Shown here: one piece after another, positions 1 to 6,373 of the stretch | Layout: each line of letters opens with the position of its first letter | How positions within the stretch are numbered: position 1 is the stretch's first letter | Assembly: GCA_021839095.1 (NCBI GenBank) | Contig: JAKCBU010000044.1 | Span: 1-7,566 of the forward strand | From: Pseudomonadota bacterium | GTDB taxonomy: Bacteria; Pseudomonadota; Gammaproteobacteria; Acidithiobacillales; Acidithiobacillaceae | Direction: 5' to 3' | DNA: 7,566 nucleotides | Made by a program: the position numbers and the translations under genes | The notes under the pieces: model-generated | What the model was told of the DNA's origin: nothing | Seen by the model: the letters and a program-made list of their open reading frames with translations, nothing else | The model's database searches: none

Positions 1-269
1 GCGAAAGAATTCGGCGGGATAACGCAGGTATCCCCGGTAAAATCGACAAAAGAGTCCTCACTGAAACTCTTCGGGTCGACAATCACGCTACGGACATTGG
101 TAAAGACCTTGAACTCACCCGCGCAACGAATATCGTAGCCATAGGAAGACAGGCCGTAGGAGATAATGGGGTTTCCCTCGATCTGCCGTACCTGACGCGA
201 CGAAAAAGGCTCGATCATCCCGTGTTCTTCCGCCATGTGGCGGATCCAGCGATCGGATTTGATGCTCAT
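1..269 (-). CDS. dcd: dCTP deaminase, N-terminal part (gene runs off the left edge)
   Basis: Deaminates dCTP to dUTP, feeding dUMP and thus dTTP synthesis in the cytoplasm. The visible 89 codons read [20 protein letters not shown] and continue through an [14 protein letters not shown] segment to [18 protein letters not shown], which is the family's N-terminal half. The full protein is usually about 190 residues, so roughly the C-terminal half, including the main active-site region, lies outside the window. The ATG at 269 is preceded by AGGAAG (278-283) at 8-nt spacing. It follows mrp by only 29 bp, an arrangement of mrp/apbC next to dcd that I recall from other proteobacteria, and is probably cotranscribed with it. 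No frameshift or stop is seen in the visible part. The identification is confident; bifunctional dCTP deaminase/dUTPase cannot be excluded without the rest, but the sequence resembles the monofunctional proteobacterial form. Confidence 0.93.
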   Translation of the reverse strand, partial: MSIKSDRWIRHMAEEHGMIEPFSSRQVRQIEGNPIISYGLSSYGYDIRCAGEFKVFTNVRSVIVDPKSFSEDSFVDFTGDTCVIPPNSF

Positions 270-298
270 GGCGGAGACTTCCTGTAAGCGGTTGCGAA

Positions 299-1396
299 TC
301 AGCGGTTCTGGACGACGATGTTGGGGAACTTGTGGCTGTGATCGACCGCCTGAAGCGCCAGCCGCCCGGCCACATGACGCGCGAGCTCCAGATAAATTTT
401 GGCGAGACGGGAATCCGGCTGCGCCACCACTGTCGGCGCGCCGTTATCGGCTTCGTTGCGGATGCTGCGATCCAGCGGTATCGCGCCCAAAAATTCCACC
501 CCATCCTGTTCGGCCATGGCCGCTCCTCCGCCGTGACCGAAAATGTCGTCCTCATTGCCGCATTTCGGACAGATATAAAAACTCATGTTCTCGATGATAC
601 CGAGAATGGGAACACCCACTTTCTCGAACATCTTCAAACCTTTGCGGGCATCCAGCAAGGCGATGTCCTGCGGTGTCGTGACAATCACCGCCCCGGAGAC
701 CGGCACTTTCTGGGCCAGGGTCAACTGGGTATCGCCGGTACCCGGCGGCAAATCCACCACCAGATAATCCAGCGCACCCCAGCGGGTATCCGAGAGCAAC
801 TGCTCCAGCGCCTGCATGACCATGGGTCCGCGCCAGACCATGGGGGTTTCCTCGTCAATGAGGAAACCGATGGACATCGCCTTGATGCCATGCCCTTCCA
901 TGGGCTCCATTTTTTTTCCATCTTTGCTGGTGGGCTTACCGGAGATGCCCAGCATGCGTGGCTGGCTGGGCCCGTAGATGTCCGCGTCAAGTATGCCTAC
1001 CGCGGCACCTTCTTTGGCCAGCGCCAGCGCGAGATTCACGGCCGTGGTGGACTTGCCCACCCCACCCTTGCCCGAGGCAATGGCAATGACATTTTTAATG
1101 CCTTCCATCAGCTTGACACCGCGCTGCACCTGATGCGAAAGAATGCGGTGCCCGACGGTGACCTGTGCACTGAGGCCATGATCATTCCGGATTTGTCGGG
1201 CCACCTCCTCGCTCAAACTGGTGGCCACCCCCAGGCTGGGGTAAGGCAATTCCAGTGTGACGGCAACACCATCAACGCCCTTGAGGGCCCCCGCTGCTGC
1301 CAGATCTTTGCCCAGATAAGGGTCCTGCACCGCGCGTAGCGACTGTTCGACCTGTTCCCGCATCAATTCCGTCATATCCATCCCCATCCGTGCCAT
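299..1396 (-). CDS. mrp: Mrp/ApbC family iron-sulfur cluster carrier ATPase
   Basis: A P-loop ATPase of the Mrp/NBP35 family that binds and delivers Fe-S clusters to apoproteins in the cytosol. The 365-residue reading begins with a MIP18/DUF59-type domain (about residues 12-95), followed by the ATPase domain. Visible motifs are the deviant Walker [10 protein letters not shown] (109-117), DADIYGPS (137-144), DLPPGTGD (215-222), [11 protein letters not shown] (240-250) and the cluster-binding CPKC pair (Cys276, Cys279). Length matches the E. coli protein. The start is uncertain: ATG at 1396 has no clear ribosome-binding site, and in-frame ATGs follow at 1387, 1381, 1375 and 1363. The 1375 start has a G-rich stretch upstream and loses only seven residues. 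The gene lies 65 bp after the monooxygenase gene and 29 bp before dcd. Family assignment is very secure; the client Fe-S proteins cannot be told from sequence. Confidence 0.95.
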   Translation of the reverse strand: MARMGMDMTELMREQVEQSLRAVQDPYLGKDLAAAGALKGVDGVAVTLELPYPSLGVATSLSEEVARQIRNDHGLSAQVTVGHRILSHQVQRGVKLMEGIKNVIAIASGKGGVGKSTTAVNLALALAKEGAAVGILDADIYGPSQPRMLGISGKPTSKDGKKMEPMEGHGIKAMSIGFLIDEETPMVWRGPMVMQALEQLLSDTRWGALDYLVVDLPPGTGDTQLTLAQKVPVSGAVIVTTPQDIALLDARKGLKMFEKVGVPILGIIENMSFYICPKCGNEDDIFGHGGGAAMAEQDGVEFLGAIPLDRSIRNEADNGAPTVVAQPDSRLAKIYLELARHVAGRLALQAVDHSHKFPNIVVQNR

Positions 1397-1443
1397 GGCA
1401 CGGCCAGCTATTTCTGCGCAAAAGCCACCCCATCAACGGGCAA

Positions 1444-1463
1444 GAAGCTCTCTGAAGCTCTCT
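1444..1463. repeat. Perfect 10-bp tandem duplication at the monooxygenase gene stop codon
   Basis: GAAGCTCTCT occurs twice without a gap (1444-1453 and 1454-1463). The distal copy overlaps the last two bases of the TAG stop codon (1462-1464) of the preceding minus-strand gene; the rest lies in the 65-bp gap before mrp. It looks like a replication-slippage duplication. I see no stable hairpin plus T-run here, so I do not call it a terminator. Confidence 0.8.
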
Positions 1464-1776
1464 AGTGTGGCGCTTCAGCGCTGATGATCACCTCATGACG
1501 CTCTATACCGCCCCCTTCACCAAAGGCATCTTTGGGCAGCGGGTTGGTGTGCGCCACCTTGAAATCCGCGCTGTTCATCCACGCCTCGAAGGCCGCCTGA
1601 TTCACCCAGTGGGTCAGCACCACATATACCCCGTTATCGCCTACGGGACGCAGGATTTCCATACGCACGAAACCCGGCTGCTTATCCACCTCGCCCGCCC
1701 GTCGCCGGAAGCGTTCCTCAAACTCCGCACGATACTCCGCCTTGACGGGAACCCGGTTCGCTACGACGTATTGCAT
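1462..1776 (-). CDS. Small ABM-fold monooxygenase with an IsdG-like haem-oxygenase triad
   Basis: A 104-residue single-domain protein of the antibiotic biosynthesis monooxygenase (ABM) superfamily, which forms dimeric ferredoxin-like alpha+beta barrels. It contains the NRVPV strand, the EFEERFRRRAGEVDKQPGF helix and turn, a YVVLTHW strand and AFEAWMNSADFKVAH. Asn7, Trp66 and His76 fall where the haem-degrading enzymes IsdG and IsdI carry their catalytic Asn/Trp/His, so haem breakdown to release iron is a plausible role. This is inference, because many ABM proteins have other or unknown substrates. The ATG at 1776 is well supported by AGGAG (1784-1788) at 7-nt spacing. There is no signal peptide or membrane segment, so it should be cytosolic. 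It begins 29 bp after dapB, either as part of the same transcript or from the weak promoter overlapping the dapB end. Mrp, an Fe-S carrier, follows, giving a loose iron theme. Confidence 0.88.
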   Translation of the reverse strand: MQYVVANRVPVKAEYRAEFEERFRRRAGEVDKQPGFVRMEILRPVGDNGVYVVLTHWVNQAAFEAWMNSADFKVAHTNPLPKDAFGEGGGIERHEVIISAEAPH

Positions 1777-1805
1777 GATGATGCTCCTGTATACTCAGAT
1801 GGTAT

Positions 1806-2636
1806 TCATTGTAGGGCAGACAAATCCTTCAAACCAAGAACATCCTGCATATCATACAGGCCCGGTGCTCTGCCCCGCAGCCAGTTGGCGGCACGCAAGG
1901 CGCCTTCGGCAAAATTCAGCCGGCTGGCGGCACGATGGGTCAACTCCAGACGCTCTCCAGCCCCCGCCATCCATACCGTATGCTCACCGACCACGTCCGC
2001 ACCGCGCAGCGTCGCAAAGCCGATACTGCCGGCCACCCGGGGACCGGCAATGCCATTGCGATCCAGGCACTGGATGTCATCCAGGCGCTGGCCGCGCCCC
2101 GCCGCCACGGCTCGACCCAAGGCCAGCGCGGTACCCGAAGGCGCATCCTGCTTCTGACGATGATGGGCTTCCACAATCTCCACGTCATATTCCTCACCGA
2201 GCGCCGCGGTGATGGCGGGCAAAAAGGCCAGTAATACGTTGACACCGACACTCATATTGGGGGCGAGCACCAGCGGAATATGCCGGCTGGCGCTTTCCAG
2301 TTTCGCGCGCTGGGTCACGGAAAACCCCGTCGTGCCCACCACGACCGGTTTCGCTGCGGCCACACAGGCCGCGACATGCGCCAGAGCGGCCTCTACCGGA
2401 CCAAATTCGATGACCACATCCAGACCGGGCAGGGTCGCCGCCAAATCGGCGCTGACCGGCAGACCCAAGGCATGAATCCCCGCCAAACGGCCGGCATCCT
2501 CACCCAGATAGGCGGCCCCGCCGCGCCCCACAGCCGCGGCCAATTTCAGTTCCGGATGGTCGACAATGCCTTGCACCAGGGCACGGCCCATGCGCCCCGC
2601 CACAGCCGTCACACCCACCCGCCACACCCCGTTCAT
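1806..2636 (-). CDS. dapB: 4-hydroxy-tetrahydrodipicolinate reductase
   Basis: NAD(P)H-dependent reductase of the diaminopimelate/lysine pathway, supplying lysine and peptidoglycan precursor in the cytosol. The 276-residue protein has the N-terminal cofactor domain (AVAGRMGR at 11-18, GTTGF at 101-105) and the signature EIVEAHHRQKQDAPSGTA (153-170) with the catalytic His158/His159 and Lys162 region. The C-terminal segment includes GEHTV (217-221) and ERLELTHRA. Two conserved cofactor-region spots are unusual: the first Gly of GxxGRMG is Ala11, and the usual DFT reads EFG (77-79). The start chosen is the ATG at 2636, which shares its A with the dnaJ TGA stop (TGATG) and gives the normal N-terminus; reading further upstream adds residues with no family support. 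A GGGG tract (2642-2645) sits 5 nt upstream. The dnaJ-dapB order is also known in pseudomonads. Identification is very secure. Confidence 0.96.
   Translation of the reverse strand: MNGVWRVGVTAVAGRMGRALVQGIVDHPELKLAAAVGRGGAAYLGEDAGRLAGIHALGLPVSADLAATLPGLDVVIEFGPVEAALAHVAACVAAAKPVVVGTTGFSVTQRAKLESASRHIPLVLAPNMSVGVNVLLAFLPAITAALGEEYDVEIVEAHHRQKQDAPSGTALALGRAVAAGRGQRLDDIQCLDRNGIAGPRVAGSIGFATLRGADVVGEHTVWMAGAGERLELTHRAASRLNFAEGALRAANWLRGRAPGLYDMQDVLGLKDLSALQ
1808..1837 (-). promoter_or_regulatory. Possible weak sigma-70 promoter for the monooxygenase gene
   Basis: On the minus strand, TTGGTT (1832-1837) is followed after 18 bp by TACAAT (1808-1813). The -10 matches the sigma-70 consensus at five of six positions, the -35 at three. 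It lies in the last codons of dapB, about 32 bp before the monooxygenase ATG. Single hexamer pairs of this quality occur by chance, so this is tentative. Confidence 0.3.
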
Positions 2637-3757
2637 CAGAGCCCCATCTTGTCGAAGAAGTCTTTGGCCTTGTTCCACCAACTTTCCTGCTGGGGATGCT
2701 GGGTGTTATCGCCACCTTCCCGACCGAACTCCTCCAGCAGTTCCTTCTGCCGTGCAGAGAGGTGTACCGGCACCTCCACCTGCACCCGACAATGGAGATC
2801 TCCATTCAATTTGCTGCGCACTCCCTTAATCCCTTTCCCACGCAGGCGAAAAACAGTACCAGACTGAGTGCCGGGGGCAATCTGCACCTTGGCACGGCCC
2901 GTCAAGGTGGGGACTTCCAGTTCTCCACCCATGGCCATCGTCGTAAAGCTCACCGGGACGGCACAATGCAGGTCATCGCCATCGCGCTCAAAGAGTGCGT
3001 GCGGCTGCACCCGGACCTGAATGTAGAGATCGCCCGAGGGTGCGCCACGCTCCCCCGCCTCGCCCTCGCCACTCAGGCGAATACGGTCACCGGTATCCAC
3101 GCCAGCGGGAATCTTTACCTGCAAATCCCGGTTCTTACGTACCCGGCCATGACCATGGCAGCTCACACAGGGATCACGGATGACTTTGCCACTGCCACTA
3201 CACTGCGGGCAAGGGCGGGTCACCGAGAAAAAGCCCTGGACCATCCGCACTTGACCCCGCCCACCGCAAGTCTTGCAATCCTCCACCGCGCTCCCCGGTT
3301 TGGCCCCGGTACCGTGACAGACCTCGCAGGTCGCCGAACTGGGAATCTGAATGGTGACCTCTTTTCCAAGAGCGGCCTCTTCCAAGCTCAGTTCGAGTTC
3401 ATAACGCAGATCGGCGCCGCGTCCCGGGTCCTGACCGCGAACACCACCGCCAAAGGCTTGCTCAAAGAGGTCACTGAAGACATCGCCAAAACCGCCGCCG
3501 CCAAAGCCGGCGCTCTGCCCGCCTCCGCCACCATTAATGCCCGCATGCCCATAGTGGTCATAGAGTTGCCGTTTCTGCGGGTCGGAAAGCACTTCATAAG
3601 CTTCACTGATTTCTTTGAAACGATTTTCCGCGTTCGCATCGTCCGGATTACGGTCCGGATGATAACGCATGGCCAAACGCCGGTAAGATTTTTTGATCTC
3701 ACCGTCGCCCGCCGTGCGGGTGACCTCCAGTACTTCGTAATAATCCCGTTTGGCCAT
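2636..3757 (-). CDS. dnaJ: Chaperone DnaJ (type I Hsp40)
   Basis: Co-chaperone that delivers unfolded clients to DnaK and stimulates its ATP hydrolysis. The 373-residue protein has all type I parts: a J domain at about 1-70 with the essential HPD (33-35), a Gly/Phe-rich linker (about 75-105), and a zinc-binding region with four CxxCxGxG repeats (Cys144/147, 161/164, 183/186, 197/200). Two beta-barrel substrate-binding domains and a C-terminal dimerisation tail follow. Length matches E. coli DnaJ (about 376). The ATG at 3757 has an AGGAAAG ribosome-binding site (3761-3767). It follows dnaK by 66 bp, a gap holding a terminator-like hairpin, and overlaps dapB by 1 nt. It should share the heat-shock transcript of grpE and dnaK at a lower level. 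No missing zinc ligand or other defect is seen. Confidence 0.98.
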   Translation of the reverse strand: MAKRDYYEVLEVTRTAGDGEIKKSYRRLAMRYHPDRNPDDANAENRFKEISEAYEVLSDPQKRQLYDHYGHAGINGGGGGQSAGFGGGGFGDVFSDLFEQAFGGGVRGQDPGRGADLRYELELSLEEAALGKEVTIQIPSSATCEVCHGTGAKPGSAVEDCKTCGGRGQVRMVQGFFSVTRPCPQCSGSGKVIRDPCVSCHGHGRVRKNRDLQVKIPAGVDTGDRIRLSGEGEAGERGAPSGDLYIQVRVQPHALFERDGDDLHCAVPVSFTTMAMGGELEVPTLTGRAKVQIAPGTQSGTVFRLRGKGIKGVRSKLNGDLHCRVQVEVPVHLSARQKELLEEFGREGGDNTQHPQQESWWNKAKDFFDKMGL

Positions 3758-3767
3758 CTTCTTTCCT

Positions 3768-3809
3768 AAAACAGGCGAGGGGGCAAGGTCCGCAACCCTG
3801 TCCCCTCGC
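3768..3809 (-). terminator. Terminator-like hairpin between dnaK and dnaJ (probable attenuator)
   Basis: GCGAGGGG (3775-3782) pairs perfectly with CCCCTCGC (3802-3809). After one mismatch (3783/3801) another five pairs, one of them G-U in the minus-strand RNA, extend the stem to positions 3788/3796 with a 7-nt loop. In minus-strand RNA the stem is followed by CUGUUUUA and then directly by the dnaJ ribosome-binding site. The U tract is short, so termination is likely to be partial. Reduced read-through into dnaJ, or an RNA-processing and stability element protecting dnaK mRNA, are both reasonable readings. Confidence 0.5.
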
Positions 3810-3823
3810 GACCGATGCCTATT

Positions 3824-5728
3824 TTACTTCTTGTCCACTTCCTCGAACTCCGCCTCCACCACGTCGTCCGGCTTGGCTTGGCCCTGCGCACCCGCACCAG
3901 ATCCCGCTTCCGCCTGGCTGGCGGCAGCACTCTGCAGCAACGCCGACATAGCGGCCATCAGGGTGGCGACAGCCCCCTTGATCGCTTCCACGTCCTCACC
4001 CTTAGCGGCTTCTTCCACCGCGGTGATCGCTTCCGTCACCTTGGTCTTGTCGTGCTCAGGTGCCGCGGCATGTTCCTCCACCGCCTTACGCGCGCCATGC
4101 ACACTGGCATCCGCTTCGTTGCGCGCCTCGATCAGCGCGCGTGCCTTCTTGTCGTCGGCCGCATGCGCCTCGGCCTCCTGAATCATCCGCTTGATTTCTT
4201 CCTCGGACAGGCCGGAACTCGCGGTGATCTTGATGGACTGTTCCTTGCCGGTTTGGTTGTCCTTGGCCGACACGTGGAGGATACCATTGGCATCGATGTC
4301 GAAGGTCACTTCGATCTGCGGCATACCCCGCGGGGCGTTGGCAATATCCGTCAAGTCGAAACGCGCCAGAGATTTGTTGTCCCGGGCCAGCTCACGCTCG
4401 CCCTGCAGCACATGCACCGTCACCGCCGACTGGTTGTCCTCCGCCGTCGAGAAGATCTGCGACTTGCGGGTCGGGATGGTCGTGTTCTTTTCGATCAGTT
4501 TGGTCATCACACCGCCCAAGGTTTCAATACCGAGGGACAGAGGCGTCACATCCATCAACAGCACATCTTTCTTGTCCCCGGACAAGACCGCGCCCTGAAT
4601 GGCCGCACCGATGGCCACCGCCTCGTCGGGGTTCACATCCTTGCGCGGTTCCTGGCCGAAGAAACCCTTGACCTTCTCCTGCACCTTGGGCATACGGCTC
4701 TGACCACCCACCAGGATGACATCGGTGATCTGGCTGGTCGCGAGGTTCGCGTCCTTCATGGCTACCCGGCAAGGCGCCATGCTGCGGTCGATCAGGTCTT
4801 CCACCAGCGACTCCAGCTTGGCACGGCTCAACTTCATGTTGAGGTGCTTCGGCCCACTCTGGTCCGCGGTGATGAAGGGCAAATTGACGTCCGTCTGCTG
4901 CGCCGAAGACAACTCGATCTTCGCCTTTTCCGCGGCCTCCTTCAGACGCTGCATGGCCAGACGGTCACCGCGCAGATCAATGCCCGCTTCTGCCTTGAAG
5001 GAATCGGCCAGGTAGTTGATCACCCGACTGTCAAAGTCGCCGCCGCCGAGGAAGGTGTCGCCGTTGGTGGAGAGCACCTCAAACTGATGCTCGCCCTCCA
5101 TCTCGGCAATTTCGATGATGGAAATATCGAAGGTGCCGCCACCCAGATCGTACACCGCAATTTTGCTGTCGCCCGGCTTTTTGTCCTCGCCGAAAGCCAG
5201 CGCCGCCGCCGTAGGTTCGTTGATGATCCGCTTGACCTCCAGACCGGCGATGCGTCCGGCATCCTTGGTTGCCTGTCGCTGCGCATCGTTGAAGTAGGCG
5301 GGTACGGTAATGACCGCTTCGCTGACGGTTTCGCCGAGATAATCTTCCGCCGTTTTCTTCATCTTCTGCAAGATGAAAGCGGAAATCTGCTGCGCGGAGT
5401 ATTTCTTGTTGCGCACTTCCACCCACGCATCGCCGTTGTCGGCCTTGATGATCTTGTAAGGCACATGCTTGAGATCCTTCTGTACTTCCGCGTCGTCAAA
5501 CTTGCGGCCGATCAGACGTTTCACCTCGTAAATGGTGTTTTCCGGGTTCGTGACCGCCTGACGCTTGGCCGCTTCGCCGACCAGTACCTCCCCTTCCTCG
5601 GTGATTGCGACGATAGAAGGCGTGGTGCGTTTGCCCTCACTGTTTTCAATCACCTTGACCTTGTCGCCTTCCATCACAGCGACACAGGAGTTGGTGGTTC
5701 CCAAATCAATTCCAATCACTTTAGCCAT
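3824..5728 (-). CDS. dnaK: Chaperone protein DnaK (Hsp70)
   Basis: ATP-driven chaperone that binds exposed hydrophobic segments of unfolded proteins in the cytosol, working with DnaJ and GrpE. The 634 residues are close to the E. coli length (638). The nucleotide-binding domain (1 to about 387) shows GIDLGTTNS (6-14), [17 protein letters not shown] (142-158), DLGGGTFD (194-201, with Thr199) and [10 protein letters not shown] (338-347). The interdomain linker is 388-393, followed by the substrate-binding beta domain ([14 protein letters not shown]), the helical lid and the C-terminal EEVDKK tail. The linker reads DVLLMD, with Met392 where Leu is usual. The ATG at 5728 has AGGAG (5737-5741) 8 nt upstream. 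The gene sits 45 bp after grpE and 66 bp before dnaJ. I see no promoter in the grpE-dnaK gap, so expression should come from the RpoH-type promoter before grpE and from read-through of hrcA. Confidence 0.99.
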   Translation of the reverse strand: MAKVIGIDLGTTNSCVAVMEGDKVKVIENSEGKRTTPSIVAITEEGEVLVGEAAKRQAVTNPENTIYEVKRLIGRKFDDAEVQKDLKHVPYKIIKADNGDAWVEVRNKKYSAQQISAFILQKMKKTAEDYLGETVSEAVITVPAYFNDAQRQATKDAGRIAGLEVKRIINEPTAAALAFGEDKKPGDSKIAVYDLGGGTFDISIIEIAEMEGEHQFEVLSTNGDTFLGGGDFDSRVINYLADSFKAEAGIDLRGDRLAMQRLKEAAEKAKIELSSAQQTDVNLPFITADQSGPKHLNMKLSRAKLESLVEDLIDRSMAPCRVAMKDANLATSQITDVILVGGQSRMPKVQEKVKGFFGQEPRKDVNPDEAVAIGAAIQGAVLSGDKKDVLLMDVTPLSLGIETLGGVMTKLIEKNTTIPTRKSQIFSTAEDNQSAVTVHVLQGERELARDNKSLARFDLTDIANAPRGMPQIEVTFDIDANGILHVSAKDNQTGKEQSIKITASSGLSEEEIKRMIQEAEAHAADDKKARALIEARNEADASVHGARKAVEEHAAAPEHDKTKVTEAITAVEEAAKGEDVEAIKGAVATLMAAMSALLQSAAASQAEAGSGAGAQGQAKPDDVVEAEFEEVDKK

Positions 5729-5760
5729 TCTATCATCTCCTGAATATACAAAATCTGTCT

Positions 5761-5819
5761 GCCGTCCGTGGTGTTACTCTGCCGCTTTGGATGCCTTGGA
5801 CACGGACACCATGGACGGC
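5761..5819 (-). other. Long imperfect inverted repeat spanning the grpE 3' end
   Basis: GCCGTCCGTGGTGT (5761-5774) and ACACCATGGACGGC (5806-5819) are inverted copies matching at 13 of 14 positions, with a 31-nt loop. One arm lies in grpE codons; the other begins with the last base of the grpE TAA stop and runs into the gap before dnaK. In minus-strand RNA the stem is followed by AGACAGAUUUUG, a weak U-rich tract. It may be an mRNA processing or stability element or a weak attenuator. The large loop argues against a classical intrinsic terminator. Confidence 0.4.
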
Positions 5820-6298
5820 CGCAACAGCCGGTCATGCATGATATAACCCTTCTGGTGTACCGCCAGAATCCGGTTCGCATCCCCTTCCGCTTCCACCATG
5901 GCAATCGCTTGATGCAAGTGGGGATCAAAACGCCCCTCGCTCATGTCTATGGGGACGATGCCCGCTTTTCCCAAGGCTTGCGCAAACAGCGCCAGCGTAT
6001 TCTCCAATCCCTGCCGGAGTTGCGCGATGCCCTCGGTCCCTTCCACGGGGCTGGCCAGCGCCAGTTCGAGACTGTCCACCACCGGCAGCAATTCCCGGGC
6101 AAAGCGGTCCACCGCATAATTGCGGGCATCCTCGACCTGTTTCTCATGACGTTTGCGTTGATTCTCCGCATCCGCCAAAGCACGCAGATAGTCGTTACGG
6201 TAGCCTTCCGCCTTTTCTTCCCAGTTCACTACCGCTTCGGGGGCCGATTCCTCGGTGTTGGTCGGCGACTCCTGCTTCTCTTCTTCATTTTCATTCAT
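5774..6298 (-). CDS. grpE: Nucleotide exchange factor GrpE
   Basis: Homodimeric co-chaperone that releases ADP from DnaK and so resets its cycle; also regarded as a thermosensor. The 174-residue protein has an acidic, disordered N-terminus (1 to about 24). A long coiled-coil helix (about 25-75, with EGYRNDYLRALADAENQRKR) leads to a helical dimer segment, and the C-terminal beta domain carries FDPHLHQAI (124-132) and QKGYIMHDRLLRPSMVSVSK (149-168). It is somewhat shorter than the E. coli protein (197), mainly at the N-terminus. The ATG at 6298 has GAGG (6309-6312) 10 nt upstream. A near-consensus sigma-32 promoter precedes it, so it is probably the first gene of an RpoH-dependent grpE-dnaK-dnaJ transcript. 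Its last codons and stop take part in a long inverted repeat before dnaK. Confidence 0.98.
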   Translation of the reverse strand: MNENEEEKQESPTNTEESAPEAVVNWEEKAEGYRNDYLRALADAENQRKRHEKQVEDARNYAVDRFARELLPVVDSLELALASPVEGTEGIAQLRQGLENTLALFAQALGKAGIVPIDMSEGRFDPHLHQAIAMVEAEGDANRILAVHQKGYIMHDRLLRPSMVSVSKASKAAE

Positions 6299-6333
6299 AT
6301 GTGATCAACCTCGGACAGTTTGCGTCCCCAACG

Positions 6334-6362
6334 ATATGGGGAAGAGGCCGGGCCTTTTCAAG
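6334..6362 (-). promoter_or_regulatory. Heat-shock sigma-32 (RpoH) promoter for grpE-dnaK-dnaJ
   Basis: On the minus strand CTTGAAA (6356-6362) is separated by 14 bp from CCCCATAT (6334-6341). The elements match the well-known sigma-32 pattern CTTGAAA-N11-16-CCCCATNT without a mismatch. A start site about 6-7 nt downstream (near 6327) would give a leader of roughly 30 nt to the grpE ATG at 6298, containing its ribosome-binding site. The promoter lies entirely within the hrcA-grpE gap, so it would express grpE-dnaK-dnaJ independently of hrcA. Its -35 region and spacer are embedded in an imperfect inverted repeat. No transcript data are available here; the call rests on the consensus match and the position before heat-shock genes. 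Confidence 0.85.
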
Positions 6363-6370
6363 GCCGGCCT
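6345..6370. repeat. Imperfect 11-bp inverted repeat overlapping the sigma-32 promoter
   Basis: AGGCCGGGCCTT (6345-6356) and AAGGCCGGCCT (6360-6370) are inverted copies differing by one bulged G (6350), around a 3-nt loop. The repeat starts 3 bp after the hrcA stop codon and covers the -35 and most of the promoter spacer. In hrcA mRNA it would fold into a GC-rich hairpin followed by CUUCCCC, which is too U-poor for a good terminator. It could slow read-through from hrcA, be a processing site, or act as a DNA operator. Confidence 0.5.
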
Positions 6371-6373
6371 GCA

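Noticed and set aside
332..1339. A 335-codon open frame on the plus strand opposite mrp.
   Set aside because: Composition is that of an antisense shadow, and the Mrp ATPase motifs on the minus strand explain the region.
1397..1461. A promoter or terminator in the gap between the monooxygenase gene and mrp.
   Set aside because: TTGATG-like and A/T-rich hexamers can be paired, but the -10 is poor and no stable stem with a T-run is present.
2637..2681. An upstream start giving DapB a 15-residue extension inside dnaJ.
   Set aside because: The extension has no DapB-like sequence; the TGATG-coupled ATG gives the normal N-terminus.
2696..3769. A 357-codon open frame on the plus strand opposite dnaJ.
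   Set aside because: It mirrors dnaJ codon use and shows no domain; a strong zinc-finger DnaJ occupies the other strand.
3815..5743. A 642-codon open frame on the plus strand covering the whole of dnaK.
   Set aside because: Long antisense frames opposite dnaK/hsp70 are a known by-product of codon bias. The translation is rich in His, Arg, Leu and Gly with no recognisable domain, and dnaK itself is certain.
5729..5773. A separate dnaK promoter in the grpE-dnaK gap.
   Set aside because: No sigma-32 or sigma-70 pair with acceptable spacing was found; only the ribosome-binding site and one hairpin arm are seen.
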